Part shown: in pieces, positions 25,198 to 34,216 of the stretch
Layout: each line of letters starts with the position of its first letter
Position numbering within the stretch: the stretch's first letter is position 1
Assembly (NCBI GenBank): GCA_002862785.1
Contig: PKDZ01000025.1
Coordinates: 1-41,414 of the forward strand
DNA: 41,414 nt
Origin: Flavobacteriales bacterium
GTDB lineage: Bacteria; Bacteroidota; Bacteroidia; Flavobacteriales_D; Sanyastnellaceae
Direction: 5' to 3'
Position numbers and translations under genes: made by a program
The notes under the pieces: generated by a model
Told to the model about the DNA's origin: nothing
The model's database searches: none
What the model saw: only the letters and a program-made list of their open reading frames with translations

Positions 25198-26798
25198 CAG
25201 TATCCGGGGTTTTGGGTGATGAGGCCACCGCTCAGGGTGATCTCATTGCTGGGAATGGGGAAGAGTTCGTTGACACCGGCGACGAAGCTGTAGCCAGCAC
25301 CGGGGAAGTGTTCGTCGAGGTGAGCCTGCATCACATCGGCTGCGCGGCCTTGGCGAACGAGGTCGAAGAAGCGGTGCCCTTCGAGGGCGAGCTCCACCCG
25401 GCGCTCGTGCCAGATGTCTTCGATGGTCACGTCCGGGTTGAGGACGGGCTGGCCACCAGCTGGCGGGAAGTGCGGTCCACCATACAGTGGCAAGGATGCA
25501 CAGGGGGCAGCGCCCTCGGGCGTGCCGGCACACCAAGACTCTCCGCGGGCGCGATCACGGACAGCATTGACCATGTCGTTGGCTTCTAAGAAACGGCCGG
25601 TGTTCACGCAGGCTTCCGCGTGGAAGAGCATCACATCCGACAGGCGGATGACGCGGTCGTTGGTGTGGCCGTTCGGGTTCGGATCGCCGAAGGGCGCCTC
25701 CTCGGCCGCATTGTTGAAGTTCTTCCTCGGGTAGTACAGGTGCGGCATGCCGGTCGCGTCCAGCGTGAAGACACCGCGGTCTCCCATCACATCGCCCACT
25801 TGGAAGAGGGAGTGGGAGAGGCGCGGATCCCCGACTTCGAACTCGTCGACGAGGTCCTGGGTCGGCAGGTTGAATCCGTAGCCATTGAATTGGCCACGGG
25901 CCCGCTGGAACACGTTGGTGAACGTGCCCTCGAGCTGCTGTCCCCAGTTGCCACCGGAGGCGTTCATGTATTGGATTTCCCAAATGGAGCCGGGGCCGTT
26001 CTCACCCAGTTCGGTGAAGATGTTGCCGTAGGTGTCCAGGTTGTATTCGCCTTCGTTGATGAGGTCGCCGGAGACCGCGTAGCAGGCTTCCCACTCGCCG
26101 AGGTAGGCGTTGACCTTGGTCATCAGGCCCTGGGCAGAACCGCGGGTGGCGCGTCCGAGCTCGTTGAGGCTGTAGGCGCTGCGGGGCGGCAGGAACTCGA
26201 TGGCGAACTCCAGATCTTCTTTGATGAGGTCCCAGATTTGATCGGCCGTGGCGCGCGGCTGTTGGTACTCGGTGGAGGCCAGGGGCGTGGTCACGAGGGG
26301 CACACCGCCGAAGGTGGTCACCAGATTGAAGTACCAGTACGCGCGGATGAAGCGAGCTTCACCGAGGTAGGCGTCCTTGACTTCCGCATCCATGTCGATG
26401 TCCGGAATCTTCTGCAGTGCGAGGTTGCAGTAGGCGATGCCGCGGTAGGCGACTTGCCACTCGACGAGGAACATCTGCCCGGAGCTGTTGCCTTGGAAAC
26501 GCTCCAAGTCGTAAAGCTGCGGATCGTCGCCATCGCCGGATCCACCCTTGTCGGAGTCGTCGGAACAGATGTCTCCGAAGTACCAGCGGAAGTGCGGCTT
26601 GAGTCCGGAGGACCCTTGGATGTTGGTCACCTCCTGTTGCAGGGTGTTGTAGCAGGCGATGGTCGCCGAGAGGGCGTCCTCCGGGGTCTTGTAAAAGTTC
26701 GCCTCGGTGGCACCGACCACCGGGGTCCGCTCGAGGAACTCCTGCTTGCAGGAGATCAGGAGGACCGGGACGAGGAGAAGAATGAGTTTGCGGTTCAT
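25197..26798 (-). CDS. susD: SusD/RagB-family surface glycan-binding lipoprotein
   Basis: A 533-residue lipoprotein (LLISC, C17) of the SusD family, which sits as a lid over the SusC transporter and binds incoming oligosaccharides. Recognisable features are the N-terminal LERTPVVGATEANFYKTPEDALSA, the helical TPR-like core (YRGIAYCNLALQKIPDID, EARFIRAYWYFNLVTTFGGVPL), NELGRATRGSAQGLMTKVNAYLG and the C-terminal IEDIWHERRVELALEGHRFFDLVR, followed by FPIPSNEI. Length is normal. It lies 12 bases downstream of the SusC gene and is coupled to the PKD lipoprotein. The pair defines a polysaccharide utilisation locus. Confidence 0.95.
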   Translation of the reverse strand: MNRKLILLLVPVLLISCKQEFLERTPVVGATEANFYKTPEDALSATIACYNTLQQEVTNIQGSSGLKPHFRWYFGDICSDDSDKGGSGDGDDPQLYDLERFQGNSSGQMFLVEWQVAYRGIAYCNLALQKIPDIDMDAEVKDAYLGEARFIRAYWYFNLVTTFGGVPLVTTPLASTEYQQPRATADQIWDLIKEDLEFAIEFLPPRSAYSLNELGRATRGSAQGLMTKVNAYLGEWEACYAVSGDLINEGEYNLDTYGNIFTELGENGPGSIWEIQYMNASGGNWGQQLEGTFTNVFQRARGQFNGYGFNLPTQDLVDEFEVGDPRLSHSLFQVGDVMGDRGVFTLDATGMPHLYYPRKNFNNAAEEAPFGDPNPNGHTNDRVIRLSDVMLFHAEACVNTGRFLEANDMVNAVRDRARGESWCAGTPEGAAPCASLPLYGGPHFPPAGGQPVLNPDVTIEDIWHERRVELALEGHRFFDLVRQGRAADVMQAHLDEHFPGAGYSFVAGVNELFPIPSNEITLSGGLITQNPGY

Positions 26799-26810
26799 GT
26801 GTTCTCTGAC

Positions 26811-29800
26811 TTAGAAGGTAACGTTGACACCAGCGATGATGGTGCGGGCGACGGGGTAGAAGCCGCGGTCGATGCCGATTTCCAGCGTGCCACGGGATCC
26901 GATCTCGGGGTCGAGGCCGGAGTAGTTGGTCCAGGTGAGCAGGTTGCTCGCGGAGAGGTAGCAGCGGAACTTGCCGATGTCCATCTTCTCCACAACGCGG
27001 TCCGGCAGGGAGTAGCCAATCTGCAGGTTTTTGATGCGGAGGAAGGAACCGTCTTCAATGAAGCGATCGGACACCCGGTTGTTCTGGTTGGCGTCCACGT
27101 GAGAAATCCGCGGGTGCTCATTGGTGCTGCCTTCTCCGGTCCAGCGCTCAAGGGCGGAGACCGGAAGGTTGGTGGTGTTCAGGTCGTAGCGGAAGATGCC
27201 GTTGTACAGGTCGTTTCCGTGGGAGCCCTGCAGGAAGAGGCTGAGGTCGAACTGCTTGTACTTCACATTGGTCGTAATGCCATAAGTGAAGTCTGGGTGG
27301 GGGTTGCCGATGACGGTCTTGTCGTTCTCGTCGATCGCGCCGTCCCCGTTCTGGTCGACGAAGATGACGTCTCCGGCCATGGCGCCCGGCTGAGCGGTGC
27401 TGGAGGCGGCCTCTTCGTCCGTCTGGAAGATGCCGGCCGTCTCGTAGCCGTAGAAGATGGCCATCGGCAGGCCGATGTCGGTGTAGGCGACAAAGTCGTT
27501 GCCCGTGCCGAACACCCCGCCCGTGGACAGCGGCTGGCCGCCTTCACCGAGGCCGGTGACCTCATTGCGGATCACGCTGATGTTGCCGTTGATGTCGTAC
27601 TCCCAATCGCCTTTTTCACCGCGGTAGGTGAGGGCGAGCTCCAGGCCCTTGTTGCGGGCGCTGGCCACGTTGGTGGCGGCGGGCAGGAAGCCCACCACAC
27701 CCGGGACGGGCACGACGGCGAGCATGTCGTTGGTGTTCTTTACGAAGTAGTCGAGGACCACATTGAAGCGGCCGCGGTAGAGGTCGAGGTCGACACCGGC
27801 ATTGAACTGCTCGACCGTTTCCCACTTCAGGTCCGCGTTGGACGTCGTGACGGGGCCAGCTCCGTTGACCTGCACCTGGTCGGGACCAAAGGTGTAATTC
27901 TGGCCGTTGAAGACGACAGAGGTGAAGTCAAAGTTGCCGATGCCATCGGCGTTTCCGTTGCGGCCCCAAGAGGCACGCACCTTGGCGAACTCGATCCAGT
28001 CCTTCTCGACGACCCACGGAATCTCGGTGAGGTTCCAGGCGGCGGAGAGGGAGGGGAAGATGCCGTAGCGGTTGTTGGCGCCGAACTTGGAGGAGCCGTC
28101 CCGGCGGATGGTGCCGGAGAGGGAGTAGCGGTCGCCGATCTCGTATTGGATCCGGGCGAAGCTCGACAGATAGGAGCTCTCACCGAATCCGCCGCTGGCA
28201 TTCGGGGCCTGTTCGTTGAAGTTGAGGCTGTTGTCGAGAAAGGCCAGTTCGGGATCGTTGGAGTTCAGGCTGTCCCGGTAGGTGCCGATGTTCTGGTAGT
28301 TGCCGTAGAGGGCGGAGTATCCGAAGATGGCTTGGATGCGGTCGCCGTTCTCGAAGTCTTTGTCGTAGGTGGCCGTGTTCTCCCACTGCCAGGTGGACCA
28401 CTTGTTTTCGTTGCGGATGAGGCCGTTGACCTCACGCCACTCATAGGCTGGACGGTTCGGATCGTTCGGGCCGATGCCGAGGTCAAATGTGGGGGAGAAG
28501 ATCTTCTGGGATCCCAAGGAGAGGTCCACGTTGATGGAGGACCGGACTTTGAGGTTTTGCCAGACGTCGTATTCGCCGTACAGGTTGCCGACGAAGCGGT
28601 TGGTGGTCCACTTGTCGTGGGTGGTCTCCACTTGGTTGATTGGATTGGCGATGTCGCTTCCAATCAACTCGGAGTAGGCGTAAGAACCGTCAGGACGGGT
28701 GACCGGCGTAACGGGATCCATGTTCAGTGCGCGCACGACCGGCGTGGCGAACTCGTTGTTCTCGGCCAGAGCGTTCCGGTTGAGGTGGGTGAAGTTGACC
28801 GTCTGACCGATGCGGAACCGGTCACCGGCCTCCTGCTGAGAGCTGATGCGGAAGGTGGTCCGCTCGAAACGGCCTTTCTCGCCACCGATGATGCCGTCCT
28901 GCACGAAGTGGCTTCCGCCGATGGCCGTCGAAGACGTGGCGGTTCCCTTCGTGAAGTTGAAGCTGTGGTTCATGATCGGGGCCCGCTGGAAAAGGGCGTC
29001 CTGCCAGTCGGTGCCTTCTCCCAAGCTGGCCGGGTCGGCGAGTTGGGCGTAAGGAACGAGGCCGGCGGAGGCGCGGCTTTCGTTCATCAGGATGGCGTAC
29101 TCCTCGGCGTTGAGGAGGCCAATCTTCTTCCACGGTTCCTGAAAGCCGTAGTAGGCGTCGTAGGTCACCTGGGCCGGTTGGCCCTTGGCGCCCTTCTTGG
29201 TGGTCACGAGGATCACTCCGTTTCCACCTCGCGCGCCGTAGATGGCGGCCGAGGCGGCGTCCTTGAGGACGGAGATGCTCTCGATGTCAGCCGGGTTGAG
29301 GAAGTCGATGCCCCCGGTCGGGATGCCGTCGACGACCCAAAGCGGCTCAGCGTTGTTGAGCGAGCCCGTGCCCCGGATCCGGATCGACTGAGTCGAGCCG
29401 GGCTGTCCGGAGTTCTGGGTCACCTGGACGCCGGCCGCCCGGCCCTGCAGGGCCTGCTCGGTCCGGAGCACCGGAACCGAAGTGGCGTCCTTGACGTCGA
29501 TGGTGCCCACCGCACCGGAGATCTTGCTCCTCTGCTGGTTGCCATAGCCGATGACGATGGCCTCTTCCAGCCCGGCAATGTCGGCGGCGAGACCGTGGTC
29601 GACGGTGGTGCGGCCGGCGAGGGCCACATCCGTTGTCTTGTACCCGATGTAGGTGAACGTGAGGGTGGCCTCGGGGGAGGACACCATCAACGTGTAGTTT
29701 CCATCGAGGTCGGTCACGCTGCCATTGTAGGTGCCCTTCTCGACGACGGATACCCCAGGCAAGGGCATTCCGTCATCGGAGTCGGTCACCGTTCCGGTGA

Positions 29801-29864
29801 TGGCCGTGGATTGGGCAAATGCCGCAAGCGGCAGGAACCAACCCAGGAGGAGCAAGAATCTCAT
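26811..29864 (-). CDS. susC: SusC/RagA TonB-dependent outer-membrane transporter
   Basis: A 1017-residue outer-membrane receptor that imports oligosaccharides using TonB energy. The signal peptide (about 1-17, AAFAQ) is followed by a carboxypeptidase-regulatory-like domain (ITGTVTDSDDGMPLPGVSV..., about 20-95). A plug domain follows (about 105-220) with the family marks GQPGSTQSIRIRGTGSLNN, EPLWVVDGIPTGG and IESISVLKDAASAAIYGARG. The remaining 800 residues are a beta-barrel with alternating aromatic strands, ending GVNVTF with a terminal Phe. The protein is the third gene of the locus, 19 bases after the repeat/Kazal protein. A very long antisense open frame covers this gene but is an artefact of GC-rich codon usage. 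Confidence 0.95.
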   Translation of the reverse strand: MRFLLLLGWFLPLAAFAQSTAITGTVTDSDDGMPLPGVSVVEKGTYNGSVTDLDGNYTLMVSSPEATLTFTYIGYKTTDVALAGRTTVDHGLAADIAGLEEAIVIGYGNQQRSKISGAVGTIDVKDATSVPVLRTEQALQGRAAGVQVTQNSGQPGSTQSIRIRGTGSLNNAEPLWVVDGIPTGGIDFLNPADIESISVLKDAASAAIYGARGGNGVILVTTKKGAKGQPAQVTYDAYYGFQEPWKKIGLLNAEEYAILMNESRASAGLVPYAQLADPASLGEGTDWQDALFQRAPIMNHSFNFTKGTATSSTAIGGSHFVQDGIIGGEKGRFERTTFRISSQQEAGDRFRIGQTVNFTHLNRNALAENNEFATPVVRALNMDPVTPVTRPDGSYAYSELIGSDIANPINQVETTHDKWTTNRFVGNLYGEYDVWQNLKVRSSINVDLSLGSQKIFSPTFDLGIGPNDPNRPAYEWREVNGLIRNENKWSTWQWENTATYDKDFENGDRIQAIFGYSALYGNYQNIGTYRDSLNSNDPELAFLDNSLNFNEQAPNASGGFGESSYLSSFARIQYEIGDRYSLSGTIRRDGSSKFGANNRYGIFPSLSAAWNLTEIPWVVEKDWIEFAKVRASWGRNGNADGIGNFDFTSVVFNGQNYTFGPDQVQVNGAGPVTTSNADLKWETVEQFNAGVDLDLYRGRFNVVLDYFVKNTNDMLAVVPVPGVVGFLPAATNVASARNKGLELALTYRGEKGDWEYDINGNISVIRNEVTGLGEGGQPLSTGGVFGTGNDFVAYTDIGLPMAIFYGYETAGIFQTDEEAASSTAQPGAMAGDVIFVDQNGDGAIDENDKTVIGNPHPDFTYGITTNVKYKQFDLSLFLQGSHGNDLYNGIFRYDLNTTNLPVSALERWTGEGSTNEHPRISHVDANQNNRVSDRFIEDGSFLRIKNLQIGYSLPDRVVEKMDIGKFRCYLSASNLLTWTNYSGLDPEIGSRGTLEIGIDRGFYPVARTIIAGVNVTF

Positions 29865-29883
29865 GGTGTGAAGGATGGGAAAA

Positions 29884-31764
29884 TCAGTGTTGGACGATCA
29901 CCGTTTCGGTGGCCGTGTGCACGCCGTTCTCGACGCGGATGATGTAGAAGCCATTGGCCTGCTGGCCCAAGTCCACGATGGTCTGGACAGTGCCGGCTCC
30001 GAGGTTCTCGGTGCGGACCATGCGACCGGAGAGGTCGCGGACCACCAGGTTGGCGCCAGCTTCGAGGGCGGTCGGGAAGGCCACGGTCAGGATGCCGTCC
30101 GTCACGGTCGGGAAGACGCGGAAGTCCATCGGGTTGGTCTCGTCGACACCGATGGTGGCGCAGGCCTCACAGGACTCGTAGCACACCGTGTCGAGGACAA
30201 TGGCGTCCTCAGACGTGATGGTCAGCAGACGGTTGGTGAAACCACCGGTCGTGATGGTGCAGGCGGAATCGGCTTCGGCATCGAGTTGCTCCGAGGTGTC
30301 CCAGCTGCCAATCATGTACTTGTACTCGTGGTTGCCCTGCGGCAGCTCGAGGGTCAAGCTGTAGACATTGTCGCCGTCGGCATCCGTGAGCTCCACGGAA
30401 GAACCAGCCCAGCCGTCAATGGACTCGCCGGAGATGTACACGGCACCGGAGACGGTCTGCTCGCTCATGTCGACATTGAAGGTGACTTCAGTGTCGGGGA
30501 CGACGACTTCCTCACATTCGTCGCAGCTTTCGAAACACACGGCATCCAAGACGACGTCACCGGCTCCGGGCAGGATGCTCAGGAAGCGGTTGACAAAGGT
30601 GTTTTCACCGTCGATGGTGGTCAGGGTGCACAGGCTGTCTCCCTCGCTTTCGAGGGTTTCGGTGCCATCCCAACCGCCATTGTTGAACTTGTATTCGTGG
30701 TCTCCGGAGTCCAGCTCCACGGTGGCTTCGAAGACGTTGTCCCCGTCCCCGTCGAGCATTTCGATGCAGGTGCCGCACCATCCGTCGACCGTGTTGCCCG
30801 TGACGTAGATGGGTCCGAGGATGTCTTGCTCGCTCATGTCGACCTTGAAGGTCACCATGGCGGAAGTGGAGCATTCGCCTTCCGTCCAGGACGTGACGCC
30901 GCCATAGAACTGAGCTTCACAGTCGTTGCCGTAGGTCACGCCATTGCAACCGCAGACCGGAGCCCATTCCTGGGTGCACATCATGGTCGTGTCGATTTGG
31001 AGGGAGTCGACGCACGGTGTGCCTCCCCCGCACGCATCGCAGCTGTTGAAGCAGTAGGCGTCCAACGTGATGGGAGCCGTGCCGTCGATCAGGAGGAAGC
31101 GGTTGGTGAAGTCCCCGGTGGTCAGGGTGCACTCGCCGCCGGGCTCGAAGTTCTCTTCGCCGCCCCAGCCCCCGTTCAGGAACTTCCATTCGAATCCGCC
31201 GGGCGTGCAGTCGATGGTCGTGCTGTACACGCCGTCGCCGTCCGCGTCGTCCATCGGGGTGCAACCGCACCAGCCGTCGAAGGTGCCGCTCATGAACACG
31301 CCGCTGCCGACGGTCTCGTTGGACATGTCGACCTGGAAGGTCACAGGGATGGCCCCGCCCACGGTGGCGCAGGAGCCGTCCGTGGTGCACTGGCCGAAGC
31401 AGGTGTTGATCACCGTGTTCTCGGTGATGTTCTCCAGCTGGCGGTCATTGTAGTTCTCCGGGTTGGCACAGTCCTGACCGGCGATGTTTTCCTTGCACCC
31501 CCAGTCCGGGCAGGCGCCGTTGGTGAACGTGTAGTACCCGGTGTATCCGGAGGGAACCTCGACCGTGATGGTCCAGACGTTGTCGCCGTCCGCGTCGGTC
31601 ATGGGGTTGTCGCCGGGCACGCCGAAGTCGGCACCACCGGCGAGGTGGGGCACGTCCGGATTGGCCACGCTGGACATGTTGAGGTTGAAGGTCACGCTGA
31701 CATTTTGGGCCTGCGTCTGGAAAATGGCCAGGCAGGCCAACAGCAGAAGGGTAAGGTGCTTCAC
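29884..31764 (-). CDS. T9SS-secreted repeat protein with a Kazal-like domain
   Basis: A 626-residue exported protein (signal ending QTQAQ) built from four related modules at about 22-125, 141-245, 303-415 and 427-535. Each opens VTF-x-V-D-MS-E-x and continues through DGW, D-DGDN-VY/F, HEYKF and a conserved Cys cluster (C-F-x-S-C-D-x-C). The pattern resembles E-set/starch-binding-like sugar-binding modules. Between modules 2 and 3, residues 263-298 carry a Kazal-like domain: six Cys overall with APVCGCNGVTYGNDCEAQFYGGV. The C terminus (FPTVTDGILTVAFP to the final TETVIVQH) is a T9SS sorting domain. It sits between GH3 and SusC in the locus. I infer a surface beta-glucan-binding scaffold; the protease-inhibitor-like insert is unexplained. 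Confidence 0.8.
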   Translation of the reverse strand: MKHLTLLLLACLAIFQTQAQNVSVTFNLNMSSVANPDVPHLAGGADFGVPGDNPMTDADGDNVWTITVEVPSGYTGYYTFTNGACPDWGCKENIAGQDCANPENYNDRQLENITENTVINTCFGQCTTDGSCATVGGAIPVTFQVDMSNETVGSGVFMSGTFDGWCGCTPMDDADGDGVYSTTIDCTPGGFEWKFLNGGWGGEENFEPGGECTLTTGDFTNRFLLIDGTAPITLDAYCFNSCDACGGGTPCVDSLQIDTTMMCTQEWAPVCGCNGVTYGNDCEAQFYGGVTSWTEGECSTSAMVTFKVDMSEQDILGPIYVTGNTVDGWCGTCIEMLDGDGDNVFEATVELDSGDHEYKFNNGGWDGTETLESEGDSLCTLTTIDGENTFVNRFLSILPGAGDVVLDAVCFESCDECEEVVVPDTEVTFNVDMSEQTVSGAVYISGESIDGWAGSSVELTDADGDNVYSLTLELPQGNHEYKYMIGSWDTSEQLDAEADSACTITTGGFTNRLLTITSEDAIVLDTVCYESCEACATIGVDETNPMDFRVFPTVTDGILTVAFPTALEAGANLVVRDLSGRMVRTENLGAGTVQTIVDLGQQANGFYIIRVENGVHTATETVIVQH

Positions 31765-31814
31765 GGTGTTTGTGGTGTTGATTTCAGTTCTGTTCTGCGC
31801 GATTTAACGCTCGT

Positions 31815-34097
31815 TCATTGTGGACCAATCAGTTCGAATTCGGCTGTTTGGTCCTTGACCCTGAGGCCAAAGGTGCCCGGTTCAATCCGGTAGGCATTGT
31901 CCCGGCCGATCAATCCCAATTCTCGTGTTGAGACGTCCAAGCTGACCGTGGTGGTTGCACCGCCCGGCACGACCACCTGCTTATATGCCGCGAGTTCGTC
32001 CACGGAGGGTGTGATGCTCGCTACGCGATCCTGAGAATACAGGATGACCGTCTCCGTCGTGCTTCGAATCCCCTTGTTTTCAAGGGTCACCTCGACGGTG
32101 ATGGTGTCACCCATATTGGCTGTTTCTCCTGTCAGGATTTTCAGTTCGGTCGTTTGGACCGGGGAGTAGGAGAGTCCCGAACCGAAAGTGTACTGAGGGT
32201 TGAATCCGTCGCCGTTGAGTTCGGTGTGCTTACAGTCGTGTGTGAGGTGGGATGACGGGTGACGCGGCCACGTAAAGGGCAGACGGCCGGAAGGATTGAA
32301 GTCCCCGCTCAAGACGTCAGCAATGGCACGCGCCCCATAGTCTCCGGGAAGGTAGGCCATGATGAAGGCGTCCATCAGCGGTTCGATGTGGTGGTGGGTG
32401 CGGGGGCGCCCCCCCACGTAGACCCCGATGATGGGAACACCGGTGGCGTGGATGGCCCGAACGAGGTCCTGCTGATTCTGGAAGAGTTCAATGGTCTCGA
32501 CGTTGCCCATGAATTCCGTGTAGGGCATCTCCCCGAGGAAAACCACGGCACACTGAGTGGTTCGAGGGCTGAGGGAACGTACAATGGCGTCAATGTCGGC
32601 CTGCCCAAACTCCATGTCCAATTCTGCGAGGGCAATGCGGTCCTCGCCAAAGACTGCGCGTATGGACTCCACGGCGGTGGGGCGACCCGGCGTGTTGTAC
32701 TTCGGGTTCCGGCCTTGCCAGGTTCCGGTCCATCCGCCATTCAAGGCATTCAGACTGTTGGCCGTGGGGCCGGTCACCAGAATCCGTCCTGAGCCTCCGA
32801 TGGGCAGGATGGGTTGATCGGGGTAGATGGCGTGCTGGCCTTCATTCTTCAGAAGGGTGATGCTCTCCAGGGCGGCCCGGGCGGCAGTGCCTTCGAGTCT
32901 GACTTTGTCCGGGTAATCCACGAGGGCAGGGGGCATGCCTCCCGTCTCGAAGAGGCTGCGGTCATACTTAACGCCAAGGATGCGGCGGACACTCTCATCA
33001 ATCCGGGATTCGGCGATGCGGCCTTCGTGGACGAGCTCGGCCAGCAACACCGGGAAGAGCGTGTCGGTTGGCACCATGCTCATGTCAATGCCGGCGTGGA
33101 TGGCCATCTCGATGGCGTCCTTGTAATCGGTGGCCACCATGTGGCGCTTGAAGAGGTAGCGGATGTCCTCCCAATCGCTCACGACCAACCCCTTAAATCC
33201 GAGCTCATCCCGAAGGATGTCGGTGAGGATGTGGCGGTCTGCGTGGACGGGGATGCCATTGGTCTCGCCGCTGTTGACCATGACGGTTGCGGCGCCGGCC
33301 TTGACGGCGGCGGCGAAGGGCGGGAGGAAAATCTCCCGCAGTTGGCGCTCGGGGATCCAGGCCGGCGTGCGGTCCTTGCCGGACAGCGGACGGCTGTAGC
33401 CCACATAGTGTTTCAAGCAGGCTGCTATGGGGGAAGGGCCTTCTTGGTATCCCTTGACCATGGAGACGCCCATATCGGAGACCAGTTTGGGAGCTTCCCC
33501 GAAGGTTTCCCAGAATCTTGGCCAACGGGCGTCGCGGGCGACATCCAGAACGGGCGAGAAATTCCATGGAATGCCCGAGGCCAACACCTCTTGGGCGGCG
33601 TTTTCGGCAAACTTCCGGACGAGTGTCGTGTCCCACGTGGCGGCAAGCCCGAGCTGCTGAGGGCCCAGCACGCCGCCGGTCGTGTAGGTCGTACCATGAA
33701 TGGCGTCAATGCCATACAACACGGGGATGCCGGATGGCTTTTCCGCGGCTTTGCTCTGGATACCGCTGATGAACTCGTGCCATTGCTCCGGGGGGTAAGC
33801 GTGACCTGCACAATTGAGGATGCTGCCCACCTTGAGGTCGACGAGTACGTGCTCTAGTTTGTCCGGGTCCAAACGGTGAGGCTCTTCGACCTTTCCGGGT
33901 TTCCCTACGCACACCATGTCGAGTGTGAGTTGGGTCATTTCCCCGGCCTTGTCCTCGATGGTCAACGTGCTCAGCACGCTGTCGATGAAGGCGTCCTTGG
34001 AGGACACCGGTGCGGTGTTCGGGGGGACAGTACAACCTGTGGCGAACAGGCCGAAAAGGCCCGCCATCAGTACAGAGTGGCGAATCGAGGGTGTCAT
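31815..34097 (-). CDS. GH3 beta-glucosidase lipoprotein
   Basis: A 760-residue GH3 family enzyme, exo-acting on beta-linked gluco-oligosaccharides to release glucose. A lipoprotein signal ends LFATGC (C22). The (beta/alpha)8 domain contains IDAIHGTTYTTGG, SPVLDVARDARWPRFWETFGE, KHYVGYSRP (K229, H230) and the nucleophile D308 in GLVVSDWEDIR. The alpha/beta sandwich and fibronectin-type III region follow, to the C-terminal VKDQTAEFEL. It is the first gene of the six-gene locus. A palindrome overlapping a TATTTCG element lies 21-39 bases before the start. The enzyme is of BglX-like architecture; cleavage of laminari-oligosaccharides is expected from the neighbours. Confidence 0.92.
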   Translation of the reverse strand: MTPSIRHSVLMAGLFGLFATGCTVPPNTAPVSSKDAFIDSVLSTLTIEDKAGEMTQLTLDMVCVGKPGKVEEPHRLDPDKLEHVLVDLKVGSILNCAGHAYPPEQWHEFISGIQSKAAEKPSGIPVLYGIDAIHGTTYTTGGVLGPQQLGLAATWDTTLVRKFAENAAQEVLASGIPWNFSPVLDVARDARWPRFWETFGEAPKLVSDMGVSMVKGYQEGPSPIAACLKHYVGYSRPLSGKDRTPAWIPERQLREIFLPPFAAAVKAGAATVMVNSGETNGIPVHADRHILTDILRDELGFKGLVVSDWEDIRYLFKRHMVATDYKDAIEMAIHAGIDMSMVPTDTLFPVLLAELVHEGRIAESRIDESVRRILGVKYDRSLFETGGMPPALVDYPDKVRLEGTAARAALESITLLKNEGQHAIYPDQPILPIGGSGRILVTGPTANSLNALNGGWTGTWQGRNPKYNTPGRPTAVESIRAVFGEDRIALAELDMEFGQADIDAIVRSLSPRTTQCAVVFLGEMPYTEFMGNVETIELFQNQQDLVRAIHATGVPIIGVYVGGRPRTHHHIEPLMDAFIMAYLPGDYGARAIADVLSGDFNPSGRLPFTWPRHPSSHLTHDCKHTELNGDGFNPQYTFGSGLSYSPVQTTELKILTGETANMGDTITVEVTLENKGIRSTTETVILYSQDRVASITPSVDELAAYKQVVVPGGATTTVSLDVSTRELGLIGRDNAYRIEPGTFGLRVKDQTAEFELIGPQ

Positions 34098-34117
34098 GCC
34101 GCTTGAAATGAAATTGC

Positions 34118-34136
34118 AAGTGTACGAAATACACTT
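34118..34136. promoter_or_regulatory. Palindrome AAGTGTA-N5-TACACTT before the GH3 gene
   Basis: A perfect 7-bp inverted repeat with spacer CGAAA, 21 bases upstream of the GH3 start and in the 119-base divergent region shared with the DUF4920 gene. The core GTGTA-N5-TACAC also occurs before fabH (1870-1884). It is a candidate operator for the beta-glucan locus, which has no regulatory gene inside it. Nothing else stands out in 34098-34216 except a possible TATTTTTC element near 34204. Confidence 0.5.
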
Positions 34137-34216
34137 AGGCCGTTTGTTGGCCAGGGCATGAATATCCCATCACCCGGGTGTCCTGAGCCGTCGGTGTCCG
34201 TCTGTATTTTTCGGAC

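Noticed and set aside
25620-29942. Very long plus-strand open frame (about 1440 codons) opposite the SusD and SusC genes
   Set aside because: It is exactly antisense to two clearly identified genes, its predicted sequence is Val/Asp/Gly/Arg-rich as expected of reversed GC-rich codons, and it has no domain.
29875-31893. Long plus-strand open frame opposite the T9SS repeat protein
   Set aside because: Antisense shadow of a gene with clear signal peptide, repeats and sorting domain.
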